DNA of 64,000 nt from positions 62,001-126,000 of the forward strand of contig NZ_FNGE01000009.1 in assembly GCF_900102885.1 (NCBI RefSeq), in the 5' to 3' direction. The notes below the pieces were generated by a model. It was given only the letters and a program-made list of their open reading frames with translations, was not told where the DNA came from and did not search any database. Made by a program: the position numbers and the translations under genes. Source of the stretch: Paracoccus chinensis. Its GTDB lineage: Bacteria > Pseudomonadota > Alphaproteobacteria > Rhodobacterales > Rhodobacteraceae. Shown here in pieces: positions 55,454 through 63,243 of this stretch. Numbering within the stretch: the first letter of the stretch is position 1; each line of letters begins with the position of its first letter.

Positions 55454-55950
55454 CCGTCGGCCCATTCCCAGATGAACTCCACGTCAGACACGCGCGTCAC
55501 GCCCTTCGTCAGCAGGGTAACCATGTTGCTGTCGCCAGGAGTAAAGCCATGCGCACTCCTTTGAGATCCTGCTGGCCCGAGTGCCCGGAGAAAGTTGGTT
55601 TCGCGGGCTTCAGGAAGGTGTGCTTTCAACTTGGATTCTCCCCAAGCACTACTTTCCTCATAAGCGTCTTCTAATACGAGGACGGCCCGATGTTTCTTGC
55701 TGACGCGGGCGCCGGTCACCCTGGCCGCGACTGGCTCAAGGTTGCGAAAGATGAAAGTTTGGGCGTCCCACCCTGCGGGCCCTTCTCCTATCCGGTAATG
55801 CGAGAGTTCAACAACGAGGTCCTTGCGCTTCATGCGCTTGCTGTCGTTCTGCGCTAGGCGCCACGTAAACGCCGCGCTTACCGCGGCACCAATAGCACTG
55901 GCTGCGGACACAACTAGCGCCAAACGCGCTTCAGTCCACCATTCACTCAT
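55441..55950 (-). CDS. Anchored protein of the immunity region, 169 residues
   Basis: It has one N-terminal membrane helix (residues 9-28, LALVVSAASAIGAAVSAAF) and a beta-rich soluble domain (VVELSHYRIGEG, FIFRNLEPVAARVTGA). Genes placed next to a prophage repressor are often expressed in the lysogen and change host susceptibility. I do not recognise the family, so an exclusion role is only possible. Confidence 0.6.
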   Translation of the reverse strand: MSEWWTEARLALVVSAASAIGAAVSAAFTWRLAQNDSKRMKRKDLVVELSHYRIGEGPAGWDAQTFIFRNLEPVAARVTGARVSKKHRAVLVLEDAYEESSAWGESKLKAHLPEARETNFLRALGPAGSQRSAHGFTPGDSNMVTLLTKGVTRVSDVEFIWEWADGQKH

Positions 55951-56158
55951 TGTCCTCAGCCTGCACCGCCAGCGCGTCCAGCATCTGCGCCGCGACTACG
56001 TCGCCCTTCTGCTCACGCTCCGCCGCAGTCTTGCGCAGCCACTGTCCTAGCTCGCTCACGCTGATCTTGCCCGGGTTCTCCGCTGCCACGCACAGCACGG
56101 CGAACACCTCGTCCAGCGCCGCCTCCAACTGATCGGGGTCTCGGATGGTGGAGGTCAT
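55943..56158 (-). CDS. Hypothetical protein of the immunity region, 71 residues
   Basis: An acidic helical protein (DQLEAALDEVFAVLCVAAEN, then LGQWLRKTAAEREQKGD). It overlaps the 169-residue gene by 8 bases and lies 166 bases after the repressor stop, so the three probably share the repressor transcript. Function is unknown. Confidence 0.55.
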   Translation of the reverse strand: MTSTIRDPDQLEAALDEVFAVLCVAAENPGKISVSELGQWLRKTAAEREQKGDVVAAQMLDALAVQAEDNE

Positions 56159-56257
56159 GTGTGATCGACGTTGTACAGCAACCTGTCTTTCCGGTCAGGT
56201 AGACATGCGGTTGAAGGTTCTGGTCTTGTTCTCGTATTGCGCGAGGGAGGATTCGAG

Positions 56258-56452
56258 ATGACAGATGATGAAACGGCTGCCGCATTTGCCATGCTGGACT
56301 GCAACGGGAAGGCGGCCGTCCGCTTCATTGTTCTGCGTCTCGCTGGCTGTCCAGCAACCCTTGGATCAGCGCCTGAACGGCGGCCTTATGCGCCGGCGAA
56401 AGAAGGTGATACTGAGGAGGTAGGCTGTCTGCCTGGTCGCCCTCACCTGTAA
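56258..56452 (+). CDS. Possible small protein antisense to the repressor 3' end
   Basis: The 64-codon frame starts MTDDETAAAFAMLDCNGKAA and has GGGAGGA 7 bases upstream of its ATG. Its last 128 bases are antisense to the repressor gene. The ribosome site argues for a gene, the overlap against it. Confidence 0.33.
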   Translation: MTDDETAAAFAMLDCNGKAAVRFIVLRLAGCPATLGSAPERRPYAPAKEGDTEEVGCLPGRPHL

Positions 56453-56675
56453 GGAGCCAACTCGGGCTAACCCCTAAGGCGTTAGCGACAGCATATATCT
56501 TTGGGGTGGTCGCGCCCCCATTCTTTCCTGCCTCGACCGCCCGCCGCCAGTTTCGGATAGTGTCGGTTGACCCGGTAGCCGTCATGGAGACGCTACGATC
56601 TGACAGCTTCCCACCCGCGGCATTGTCCGCAGCTATCACAGCATCGATCCGTTCAACTACATCAGCAAGTTTCAT
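56325..56675 (-). CDS. Phage repressor (CI-like, XRE-type HTH, no protease domain)
   Basis: The 116-residue protein has an HTH of the XRE type (residues 20-80, including TDTIRNWRRAVEAG and KIYAVANALGVSPSWLLTG). There is no LexA-like peptidase domain, so RecA-triggered self-cleavage is not expected and induction must work another way. It sits between two operator clusters and diverges from a Cro-like gene. Operator 3 lies right against its start codon, which predicts autorepression. Confidence 0.8.
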   Translation of the reverse strand: MKLADVVERIDAVIAADNAAGGKLSDRSVSMTATGSTDTIRNWRRAVEAGKNGGATTPKIYAVANALGVSPSWLLTGEGDQADSLPPQYHLLSPAHKAAVQALIQGLLDSQRDAEQ

Positions 56676-56676
56676 A

Positions 56677-56750
56677 GCGGGGAAAATACCGCACAAGAGA
56701 CTGGCGGGGCAGCGGTAAACGAACCGTTGACAATGCGGTAATGTAACCGC
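56677..56750. promoter_or_regulatory. Right operator: three repressor sites
   Basis: Copies of GCGGT-N6-ACCGC lie at 56677-56692, 56712-56727 and 56735-56750. The outer one abuts the repressor start; the two inner ones flank the -35 of the rightward promoter. Three sites between divergent repressor and Cro-like genes mirror OR1-OR3 of lambda. Confidence 0.8.
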
Positions 56751-56757
56751 ATATAGG
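56727..56757 (+). promoter_or_regulatory. Predicted rightward early promoter (PR-like)
   Basis: A perfect TTGACA -35 (56727-56732) is followed by an ATATAG-type -10 (56751-56756, spacing 17-19). Operator 5 occupies the spacer. The Cro-like ATG starts at 56762, so the message would be almost leaderless. Confidence 0.72.
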
Positions 56758-56761
56758 GCGC

Positions 56762-56968
56762 ATGGACATTCATGCACTTCTTGAACGCGCCGACGCCTAC
56801 AAGGCTGCAGCTGGGATCGCTGACGACACGACGGTCTCTTATCGCGTGTTCTCCGACACCAAGAAGCTGGCAGCTTTGCGTCAAGGCGCGGACATAACTG
56901 TTCGCCGCTTCAACGCAGCCATGGCCTGGTTCGATGAGAATTGGCCCGCCCGGTCGGAAGGATCGTAG
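56762..56968 (+). CDS. Cro-like regulator, first gene of the rightward operon
   Basis: The 68-residue protein starts MDIHALLERADAYKAAAGIA and contains a helix-turn-helix-like VSYRVFSDTKKLAALRQG. Proteins of this size and ending (FNAAMAWFDENWPA) stand opposite the repressor in many Rhodobacteraceae prophages. It probably represses the repressor promoter. The transcript is predicted to be leaderless. Confidence 0.7.
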   Translation: MDIHALLERADAYKAAAGIADDTTVSYRVFSDTKKLAALRQGADITVRRFNAAMAWFDENWPARSEGS

Positions 56969-57066
56969 CGATGATTGCGGCTGCGTCGACCAGTGCGACT
57001 TGCGTTGATGTCCTTCCGTCACCTCAGCCTCTCTTTTCCTTCAACCACCAACCTCTGAGCCCCAAC

Positions 57067-57405
57067 ATGACCCCGCTTCCTCTGACCCCGCGTGACCGGG
57101 TTAGCCCCGCGCGTCCGCAAATGTCCTTTCCTCCCTCTGGCGGCCGTGGCCGTTCCCGTGCTGCGGCCCGCCGGGCCCATGCCTGGGTGGGCATGCCCGC
57201 CCGCCGCCGCGACGAGTTCCTGACCAGCTGGTCGCGGTTGATGATCGCCAGCTTCGGATCGGTGAGTGAGTGCGCCGAATGGGCGGGCGTCAGTGAGCCC
57301 TGCGTTCGCAACTGGCTTGAAGGCTTTCACCGTCCCTGTGGCGACATCGTGGCTCAGGCCGCGCTGACGTTGCCCGACTTCGCCCGGATCATCGGGGAAG
57401 GGTGA
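57067..57405 (+). CDS. HTH phage regulatory protein
   Basis: The 112-residue protein has an Arg/Ser/Pro-rich start and a C-terminal HTH-like segment (SVSECAEWAGVSEPCVRNWLEG). The start at 57067 is a choice; an upstream ATG at 56971 is open. It may be a CII-like or replication-control protein. The exact role is unknown. Confidence 0.55.
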   Translation: MTPLPLTPRDRVSPARPQMSFPPSGGRGRSRAAARRAHAWVGMPARRRDEFLTSWSRLMIASFGSVSECAEWAGVSEPCVRNWLEGFHRPCGDIVAQAALTLPDFARIIGEG

Positions 57406-57608
57406 TGCGAGATCAGGTCGCCTCGGGGCGCGGGAAGGGTGGGGGCGCAGTCCCTGGCCGAAACCCCGCCACGGTTTCGGAGCGCCCCGAGGTGGGTCGA
57501 AGCGAAGCCGAGACCGTGGAACCTGCGGCTGGCCCGGCCGAGAGCTGCCTTTCGGCGGCGGGGCACCCCTGCAATCCAACGGAGGACCGCGCTGATGGCC
57601 ACCCGTGA
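57405..57608 (+). CDS. Possible small phage protein, 67 codons
   Basis: It starts in a TGATG overlap with the HTH gene and is rich in Gly, Pro, Glu and Ser, with no recognisable domain. It ends inside the start region of the next frame. The coupling supports it, the composition does not. Confidence 0.35.
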   Translation: MRDQVASGRGKGGGAVPGRNPATVSERPEVGRSEAETVEPAAGPAESCLSAAGHPCNPTEDRADGHP

Positions 57609-57696
57609 ACTGATTCCGCTGCTCGGGGTGCGATGCGTTCGCCGGTTCGAGCCGGATACCGAGGGCATTCTTGCCCGCCTAATCAAGGAGAGCACG

Positions 57697-57897
57697 ATGG
57701 ACGAAGGCACTGCAAAATTCATGTTCAGCATGGGCGACCGTGTACAGATGGCGGAGAGCACCGAGGTCGGCACCGTCGTCGGCAGGGCTGAGTATCAGGC
57801 CAGCGAGAACCACTATTTCGTCCGCTACCGCGCCGGCGACGGCCGCCAGACCGAGTGCTGGTGGGGCGAGTCCGCGCTGGCCGCCGCCGAAGACTGA
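57697..57897 (+). CDS. Small beta-rich phage protein, 66 residues
   Basis: It reads FMFSMGDRVQMAESTEVGTVVGRAEYQ, then YRAGDGRQTECWWGESAL, which looks like a small SH3- or KOW-like barrel. AAGGAG lies 6 bases upstream. The same frame is open back to an ATG at 57595, also with a GGAGGA, so a 100-residue form is possible. Function is unknown. Confidence 0.6.
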   Translation: MDEGTAKFMFSMGDRVQMAESTEVGTVVGRAEYQASENHYFVRYRAGDGRQTECWWGESALAAAED

Positions 57898-58056
57898 TCC
57901 TGCCTGCGCCGGGCGCGGGGCAGCTGCCGCCCCGCCGCGCATCTTCCACCCCCATCCGTCCCGGTTCGCCGGTGCGGGTCCAGCCGCGGGGGCGGTGCCG
58001 TCTCCTCCTCCCTCCCCCGGATCGCCCCCGCGGCACAGGCCAGAAGGTTTTCGCCC

Positions 58057-58365
58057 ATGACGACCCCCGCCAAGCTGTCCCTGCACGACCACGCGCTGAT
58101 CCACGCGCTGCACGTCCTGGCGCTGGCGCCGTGGGACATGGCCGAGGGCGAACAGCAGATGGTGCGGTCGATCCTGCGCGACGTCCTGGACGGCGCGGAC
58201 CGGCGCAACCCGCTGCTGGCGCCGCTGGCCGATCAGGCCGACCGCATCCTGCGTACCCGCGGGCCGATCGTGTCACTGCAGCACGAGTGCCGCGCGGCCT
58301 GCCACCAGTTCAACCGCCTGCGGCTGGCCGCCGCTTGGGCGAACATCAACGGAGAAGGCCGATGA
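58057..58365 (+). CDS. Hypothetical phage protein, 102 residues
   Basis: An all-helical protein (LHDHALIHALHVLALAPWD, then VLDGADRRNPLLAPLADQ). It overlaps the next gene by 4 bases. Not recognised. Confidence 0.6.
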   Translation: MTTPAKLSLHDHALIHALHVLALAPWDMAEGEQQMVRSILRDVLDGADRRNPLLAPLADQADRILRTRGPIVSLQHECRAACHQFNRLRLAAAWANINGEGR

Positions 58366-59387
58366 CCGACCTGACCATCCGCCTGGACCAGCTGGACGCG
58401 CTGGCAGGCCTGCTGCCCGACGCCACGCCGCCGCGCACGGTGGCCGATATCGCCCGCTGGGGCGTCGAGATGCGGCCTGCGGTGTCCGAAGGGCCCGTAG
58501 CTGTCACCCTCTCGTCCGAGATGGACGACAGCAAGCTGGCCGAGCATCTGGCATGGCTGACCGAGCGCGCGGTCCATGGTCCGGCGGGCAGACCGGCCAT
58601 GCTCGCCGAAGACGCTGCCCCGCTAGCTGATGCAGAGGCACCGTCGCCAGCAGCTGAGGGGGCTCGTCTGTCGTCCGAGCGTTCGAAGGCGGAAGAAGGC
58701 AGCGCGCCCCGCGCTCGCCATCTTCCGGGTGACGTCACGGAATGGACCGACGACGAAAAGCAGCTGCTCGAGCGCATGTGGACCGAGGGCGCCTCGCTTG
58801 CCGAGATATCGTCCGCGCTGCCGGGCCGCACTGTGCGCAGCGTCGGAGAAAAGCGCCGGAAGATCGGCCTGCCCGCGCGCGCAACGTCGGCGGTGGCGCG
58901 GCGAGAGGCGGCAGCTGCTCCGGCCGCCGACGCGCTTTTGCCGCCGGAAGCCGCCTCGCATGAGATGTCGGAGGAGGCGGCGCCTGCCGCCACCGTGGCC
59001 GCACCGGCTGCAGCCTCCCCGGCAGCCACCTTGCCTGCCGCGCCCATGGTTAAAGAGCCGGTTGCCCTGACGTCGGCAATGCCCACGGCGCGCCCGAAGG
59101 CAGCGAAGCCGGTCTCCGGAGTGGACGCGATCCTGGAAGCCTTGGCCGAGCTGGACGACAGCTTCGAGGCCGACGATGACAAGCTGCTGGTCGAGCAGCG
59201 CTATGTCGGTGCTGGGTTCCCCGGGATCGCCGAAGAACTGGGATGTGACGAAGAAACGGCCAAGGCCCGCTGGCGCGCGATCCTCAAGTGCCGCGTGCAG
59301 AACAAGGGCGGCATCCTGACCCAGAAAGGCTGGGCCGACCTGCGCGCCGCGGTCACCCGCCGCGCCGCAGACGCGGTGGGGGGCTGA
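58362..59387 (+). CDS. Phage protein with a GcrA-like DNA-binding domain
   Basis: The 341-residue protein has three parts. The N-terminus (1-110) is helical. Residues 126-173 (EWTDDEKQLLERMWTEGASL...AEISSALPGRTVRSVGEKRRKIGL) follow the pattern of GcrA, the alphaproteobacterial cell-cycle regulator that recognises methylated promoters and sigma-70. The C-terminus (270-341) has another helix-turn-helix-like segment (FPGIAEELGCDEETAKARWRAIL). An Ala/Pro linker joins them. The same element encodes an adenine methyltransferase, so methylation-linked control is conceivable, but this is inference. Confidence 0.65.
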   Translation: MTDLTIRLDQLDALAGLLPDATPPRTVADIARWGVEMRPAVSEGPVAVTLSSEMDDSKLAEHLAWLTERAVHGPAGRPAMLAEDAAPLADAEAPSPAAEGARLSSERSKAEEGSAPRARHLPGDVTEWTDDEKQLLERMWTEGASLAEISSALPGRTVRSVGEKRRKIGLPARATSAVARREAAAAPAADALLPPEAASHEMSEEAAPAATVAAPAAASPAATLPAAPMVKEPVALTSAMPTARPKAAKPVSGVDAILEALAELDDSFEADDDKLLVEQRYVGAGFPGIAEELGCDEETAKARWRAILKCRVQNKGGILTQKGWADLRAAVTRRAADAVGG

Positions 59388-59390
59388 GCC

Positions 59391-59579
59391 GTGGCATCAA
59401 GCACCAGATGTGAGGATGAAGGGCGCACTCCTCTCGAAAACCATCTTAGTCGTGAAAATGCGATGCTGCGCCGTCGCCTTGATATTCTCGATGCCGACGT
59501 CCGATTGCTCGCCCGTTCGTTGCACCGGGTGAGAAAGCGGCTCGAAGATCTGTCGCAAGCAGAGGGGATCAGTCGGTGA
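59391..59579 (+). CDS. Small coiled-coil phage protein, 62 residues
   Basis: From a GTG just after the previous stop, it encodes a coiled coil (ENAMLRRRLDILDADVRLLARSLHRVRKRLEDL). It converges with the minus-strand gene, overlapping by 11 bases. Function is unknown. Confidence 0.5.
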   Translation: MASSTRCEDEGRTPLENHLSRENAMLRRRLDILDADVRLLARSLHRVRKRLEDLSQAEGISR

Positions 59580-59898
59580 TCATCCGCCTCTCAAGCTTGA
59601 AGATAAGATCTTCCAGCGGTTCCATTTCGTCTTCTATGTCGTCGTCGGTGATGTTGGCCGCGGGATCCGCCTCGCGCCGCATGCGCATGAAAGCTCGTTC
59701 CTTCTCTGCGGCTTCGCGCATGTCTGCGATGACGATTTGGCGCATGCCCGGGAACTTGTCGTCGATTGTGTCCAGAACGGCGAGAAGGGCTACCTGCAGT
59801 GCGGCGGTGACGCGCCTGTGGTCTTGGTGCAGTCCGTACATATTTTCGATATCGTCGGCTATTTCGCTCGTCGCGTCTTCGCTTGGTTTGGTTTCCAT
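59569..59898 (-). CDS. Acidic helical protein against the replication operon
   Basis: The 109-residue protein starts METKPSEDATSEIADDIENM and has long helices (VTAALQVALLAVLDTIDD, then MREAAEKERAFMRMRREAD). AAAGGA lies before its ATG at 59898. It is the only leftward gene inside the rightward operon. Function is unknown. Confidence 0.55.
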   Translation of the reverse strand: METKPSEDATSEIADDIENMYGLHQDHRRVTAALQVALLAVLDTIDDKFPGMRQIVIADMREAAEKERAFMRMRREADPAANITDDDIEDEMEPLEDLIFKLERRMITD

Positions 59899-60015
59899 CC
59901 CGCTTGGTCCTTTTCGTCGTGGGGTGGTTATGGGCACCGGGGCGCAATCCCGGTGCCCAGCATTAAACGGTTTCTTCAGAACAGCGGTAGGCAGCCGTGG
60001 AACGGGCGGCCGGCC

Positions 60016-61152
60016 ATGATGCGCGAAGACGCCCGTGTTGCCGAGGCCCATGCGCTTCCCATCGCCGAGGTGGTAGACCGCCTCGGGCTGCAGGGCCTGA
60101 ACCGTACCGGCGGCGAGCTGGTCGGCCCGTGCCCCCAGTGCGGCGGCACAGACCGCTTCGGCGTCAACCTGCAGCGCGGCGTGTTCCAGTGCCGCAAGGA
60201 CTGCGGCGCGAACTGCAAGGGCGACCAGATCGCCCTGGTTCAGTTCGTCCTGAACAAGAGCTTCCCAGAGGCGCTGGAATGGCTGGTCGGCCCGCGGGAG
60301 GAACTGTCCTCGGCCGAGCGCCGCGAGATCGAGCGCAAGGCCGAGGCGAACCGCCGCGCCCGTGCCGAGGCCGAGGCCCGCATGCGCCGCGAGTCGATCG
60401 CGGCCGCCCGGGACATCTGGTCACGCTCGACCGATGCCGAGGGCTCGCTGGTGCGCGACTACCTGGCGCACCGGGCCATCACCGGGCAGCTGCTACCCGC
60501 GATGCCCCGCTGCCTGCGGTTCATGGCCGACTGCCCCTATACGGTGCCCGATGAAGACCAGCGCGGCCGCTGGCGCATCGTCCATCGCGGTCCTGCGATG
60601 ATCGCGGCCGTGCAGGGACCTCAGGGCGACCTGACGGCGGTCCATCGCACGTGGATCGATCTCGGCCAGCCGTCCGGCAAGGCGGTGATCGTGGACCCGC
60701 TGGGGCGGCGCGCCGACCTGCCCGCGAAGAAGGTGCTTGGGTCAAAGAAGGGCGGCGCGATCCGCCTGAGCAGCCCGATGAACGCCACCACGCTGGTAAT
60801 GGGCGAGGGGATCGAGACGACGCTGTCGGGGCGGATCTCCGAGCATCACCGGTCCGTCTCGGCCTTCTGGGCAGGGGTGGACCTCGGCAACATGGCCGGC
60901 CGGCGGAAGCTCGGCGAGGGCCTGAAATACGCCGGCATCCCTGATCTCGACGATGACGAGGCCTTCGTGCCCCCGGTGCAGATCACCCGGCTGATCTTCA
61001 TCCAGGACGGGGACAGCGATCCGAAGCTGACCCGCGCCAAGCTCGAGGCCGGGCTGCGCCGGGCCATGATCAAGCGCCCCGGCCTGACCAGCGAGATCGT
61101 CTATGCCGGCAGCGGCCGCGACCTGAACGACGTGCTGCGGGGCGGCCGATGA
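60016..61152 (+). CDS. Phage primase with zinc finger and Toprim domain
   Basis: The 378-residue protein has a zinc-binding domain of CHC2 type near the N-terminus (GPCPQCGGTDRFGV, FQCRKDCGANCKGD), a charged linker and a Toprim domain (GEGIETTLSG, later FIQDGDSDPK). It should make primers for replication of the element, working with the helicase that follows. The start at 60016 is one of two adjacent ATGs. It overlaps the helicase by 4 bases. Confidence 0.85.
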   Translation: MMREDARVAEAHALPIAEVVDRLGLQGLNRTGGELVGPCPQCGGTDRFGVNLQRGVFQCRKDCGANCKGDQIALVQFVLNKSFPEALEWLVGPREELSSAERREIERKAEANRRARAEAEARMRRESIAAARDIWSRSTDAEGSLVRDYLAHRAITGQLLPAMPRCLRFMADCPYTVPDEDQRGRWRIVHRGPAMIAAVQGPQGDLTAVHRTWIDLGQPSGKAVIVDPLGRRADLPAKKVLGSKKGGAIRLSSPMNATTLVMGEGIETTLSGRISEHHRSVSAFWAGVDLGNMAGRRKLGEGLKYAGIPDLDDDEAFVPPVQITRLIFIQDGDSDPKLTRAKLEAGLRRAMIKRPGLTSEIVYAGSGRDLNDVLRGGR

Positions 61153-63044
61153 GCGAATACGAAGACCTTGGTCCGAACCGCGCCAGCGAAATCATGGCGC
61201 AAGGCGAGCCGGTCGATCTGCCGGAGGGCCTTGCTCCGGCCGAGCCAACCGCGCCTCAGGATGCAGACGAAAAATCGGCATGGGGCGGCGATGATGCTTT
61301 CCCCGGGGACGATCTTCCACCCCCTGCACCCCCTGCAGAGGGTGAGCCTGACGATCCTGCGAGGGACTGCGCGGCCTATCCGCTGAACGATATGGGCAAT
61401 GGCAAGCGCTACGTCTGCCACTTCGGCGAGGACGTGAAGCTTGTTCCGCGGATCGGATGGCACGTGTGGAACGGCGCGATCTGGCAGCATGACCCCGACG
61501 AGATCGAAGTCAGGCGACGTGCCCAGGAACTCGGAGGGCTGATCGAGCGCGAGATCCCGCATGTCGTGCTCGAGGACTGGCAGATGAAGACCCTCGCGGA
61601 CGGTCAGGCGCTCAAGCGCCGCGCCCGCGAGTTGGAACGCGCCCTGGAGGCGGGCGGCCCCGCGGCCGATGCGGCCCGAGATGAGCTGGCGCGGATCGAT
61701 GGTCCGCTGAGCCGGCTGCGCGGGGTGGAAAAGATCCTGAACTCGGTCCGGAAGGATCACCATGGCTGGGCCAAGACCAGCGGCAACTCCGGCCGGATCG
61801 ACGCGGCTCTGAAGGAAGCGACCGTCAGCCTTGCGATCAAGCACGACGCGCTGGATGCCTCACCCCTCGACATATGCTGTCAGAACGGCGTCCTGCGGTT
61901 CGGGGTCGACAAGGGCAATCCGGCCGAAGGCGACTTCGGCGCCGGCGCGTCGGTGGAGCTGGTGGCGCATGATCGCGGCCAGCTGATGACCAAGCAGATG
62001 CCGGTGGTCTATGACCCGGATGCCCGTGCGCCGAAGTTCGAGGCCTTCCTGAGGCGCATCCTGCCTGATCCCGAGATCCGCGGCTTCATCCAACGCTGGT
62101 TCGGCCTGTCCATGACGGGCCTGACGGGCGAGCAGAAGCTGGTCTTCCTTTACGGCCTTGGTGCCAACGGCAAGTCCGTCCTGGTGGACCTGATCGCCAA
62201 GATCCTCGGCGACTACTCGGCCACTGCCAAGATCGAGACCCTGACAGGGCAGGGCAAGCGCGATGGCGCGGCGCCCACGCCGGACCTGATCCCGCTGATG
62301 CGAGCCCGCCTGGTGCGGGCGTCCGAGCCCGAAGAAGGCGAGCGCTTCCGCGAGGCGTTGATCAAGGAATTGACCGGGGGCGAGCCGATCAACGTGCGGC
62401 CGAACTACGGCGAGTTCATCGCGGTGCTGCCGGTCTTCAAGCTGACGATCCAGGGCAACCACAAGCCCGAGATCCGGGGGCGAGACGACGGCATCTGGCG
62501 GCGTTTCCTGCTGGTGCCCTTCGACGTGACGATTCCTGCGTCCGAGCGAGATCCCGATCTGGGTGCCAAGCTCTTCGAGGAGCGCTCCGGCATCCTGAAC
62601 TGGCTGGTCGACGGGCTTCTGGCCTACCTGGAAGGGGGCTTGCGCGAGCCGGCGGCCGTGATGTCGGCCACGCAGGAGTACCGCGAGGAGAGTGACCCCC
62701 TCGGCCACTTCCTCGAGAGTGCCTGCGTCGTCAGCGGACAGCCCGAGGACAGCGAGTTCGTGCGGGATCTGGTTCAGGCCTTCCAGTTCTGGCAGGACGA
62801 GCAGGGCGGGGCTGTCTGGCAGCCTGGGACTGTCCAGCGGCAGTTGAAGGACAAGATGCGCCGCTGGGTGAGCCCGACGACGGGCAAGAAGTTCACCGAG
62901 CGCAAGTCGAATGGCGTCATGCGCTACGACGGCATCCGCTTCACCGACGTCTTCGGACCGCGCTTCCGCGCTGCGCCGCGCGACAGCCAGGGACGTCCGA
63001 TCGCCGGCAAGACGAGCGAGGGAGGTGGCTTCGGTGGTTACTGA
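61149..63044 (+). CDS. P4/D5-type primase-helicase (SF3)
   Basis: The 631-residue protein has the D5_N region (residues 150-260) and a superfamily 3 helicase core with Walker A GLGANGKSVL near residue 340. A conserved RxxF-type arginine and the NHKPEIRGRDDGIWRRFLLVPF block follow. Such proteins melt the origin of P4-like phages and plasmids and then act as the replicative helicase. Candidate binding repeats lie directly downstream (63105-63368). It is coupled to the primase by ATGA. Confidence 0.9.
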   Translation: MSEYEDLGPNRASEIMAQGEPVDLPEGLAPAEPTAPQDADEKSAWGGDDAFPGDDLPPPAPPAEGEPDDPARDCAAYPLNDMGNGKRYVCHFGEDVKLVPRIGWHVWNGAIWQHDPDEIEVRRRAQELGGLIEREIPHVVLEDWQMKTLADGQALKRRARELERALEAGGPAADAARDELARIDGPLSRLRGVEKILNSVRKDHHGWAKTSGNSGRIDAALKEATVSLAIKHDALDASPLDICCQNGVLRFGVDKGNPAEGDFGAGASVELVAHDRGQLMTKQMPVVYDPDARAPKFEAFLRRILPDPEIRGFIQRWFGLSMTGLTGEQKLVFLYGLGANGKSVLVDLIAKILGDYSATAKIETLTGQGKRDGAAPTPDLIPLMRARLVRASEPEEGERFREALIKELTGGEPINVRPNYGEFIAVLPVFKLTIQGNHKPEIRGRDDGIWRRFLLVPFDVTIPASERDPDLGAKLFEERSGILNWLVDGLLAYLEGGLREPAAVMSATQEYREESDPLGHFLESACVVSGQPEDSEFVRDLVQAFQFWQDEQGGAVWQPGTVQRQLKDKMRRWVSPTTGKKFTERKSNGVMRYDGIRFTDVFGPRFRAAPRDSQGRPIAGKTSEGGGFGGY

Positions 63045-63243
63045 ACCCCGCACCCCTGTCTCTGATCTGCGATCAGGGATGATCCTGCCTCCCTCCGGGG
63101 AGAACAGGGAGCCTGAACTTCCCCCGCTTTCTGCCACAAAAACAAGGGGCGCGGGGCCGCAGGGAGTGCAGGGAGTCAAATCCGCCCCTTCGCATACGCG
63201 CGATATGAAGGGGCTTGGGGCTGACGGGTTCTCTTATGCGTAA
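63034..63243 (+). CDS. Possible small protein overlapping the candidate origin
   Basis: A GTG-start frame of 69 codons inside the helicase end, with GGGAGG 8 bases upstream. The product is Pro/Gly-rich without a fold. Three of the CAGGGAG repeats lie inside it, so the frame may be an accident of repeats. Confidence 0.35.
   Translation: MVTEPRTPVSDLRSGMILPPSGENREPELPPLSATKTRGAGPQGVQGVKSAPSHTRDMKGLGADGFSYA

Noticed and set aside
61860-63179. 439-codon minus-strand open frame opposite the helicase
   Set aside because: It has no ribosome site and shows no family features. The plus-strand SF3 helicase explains the region.
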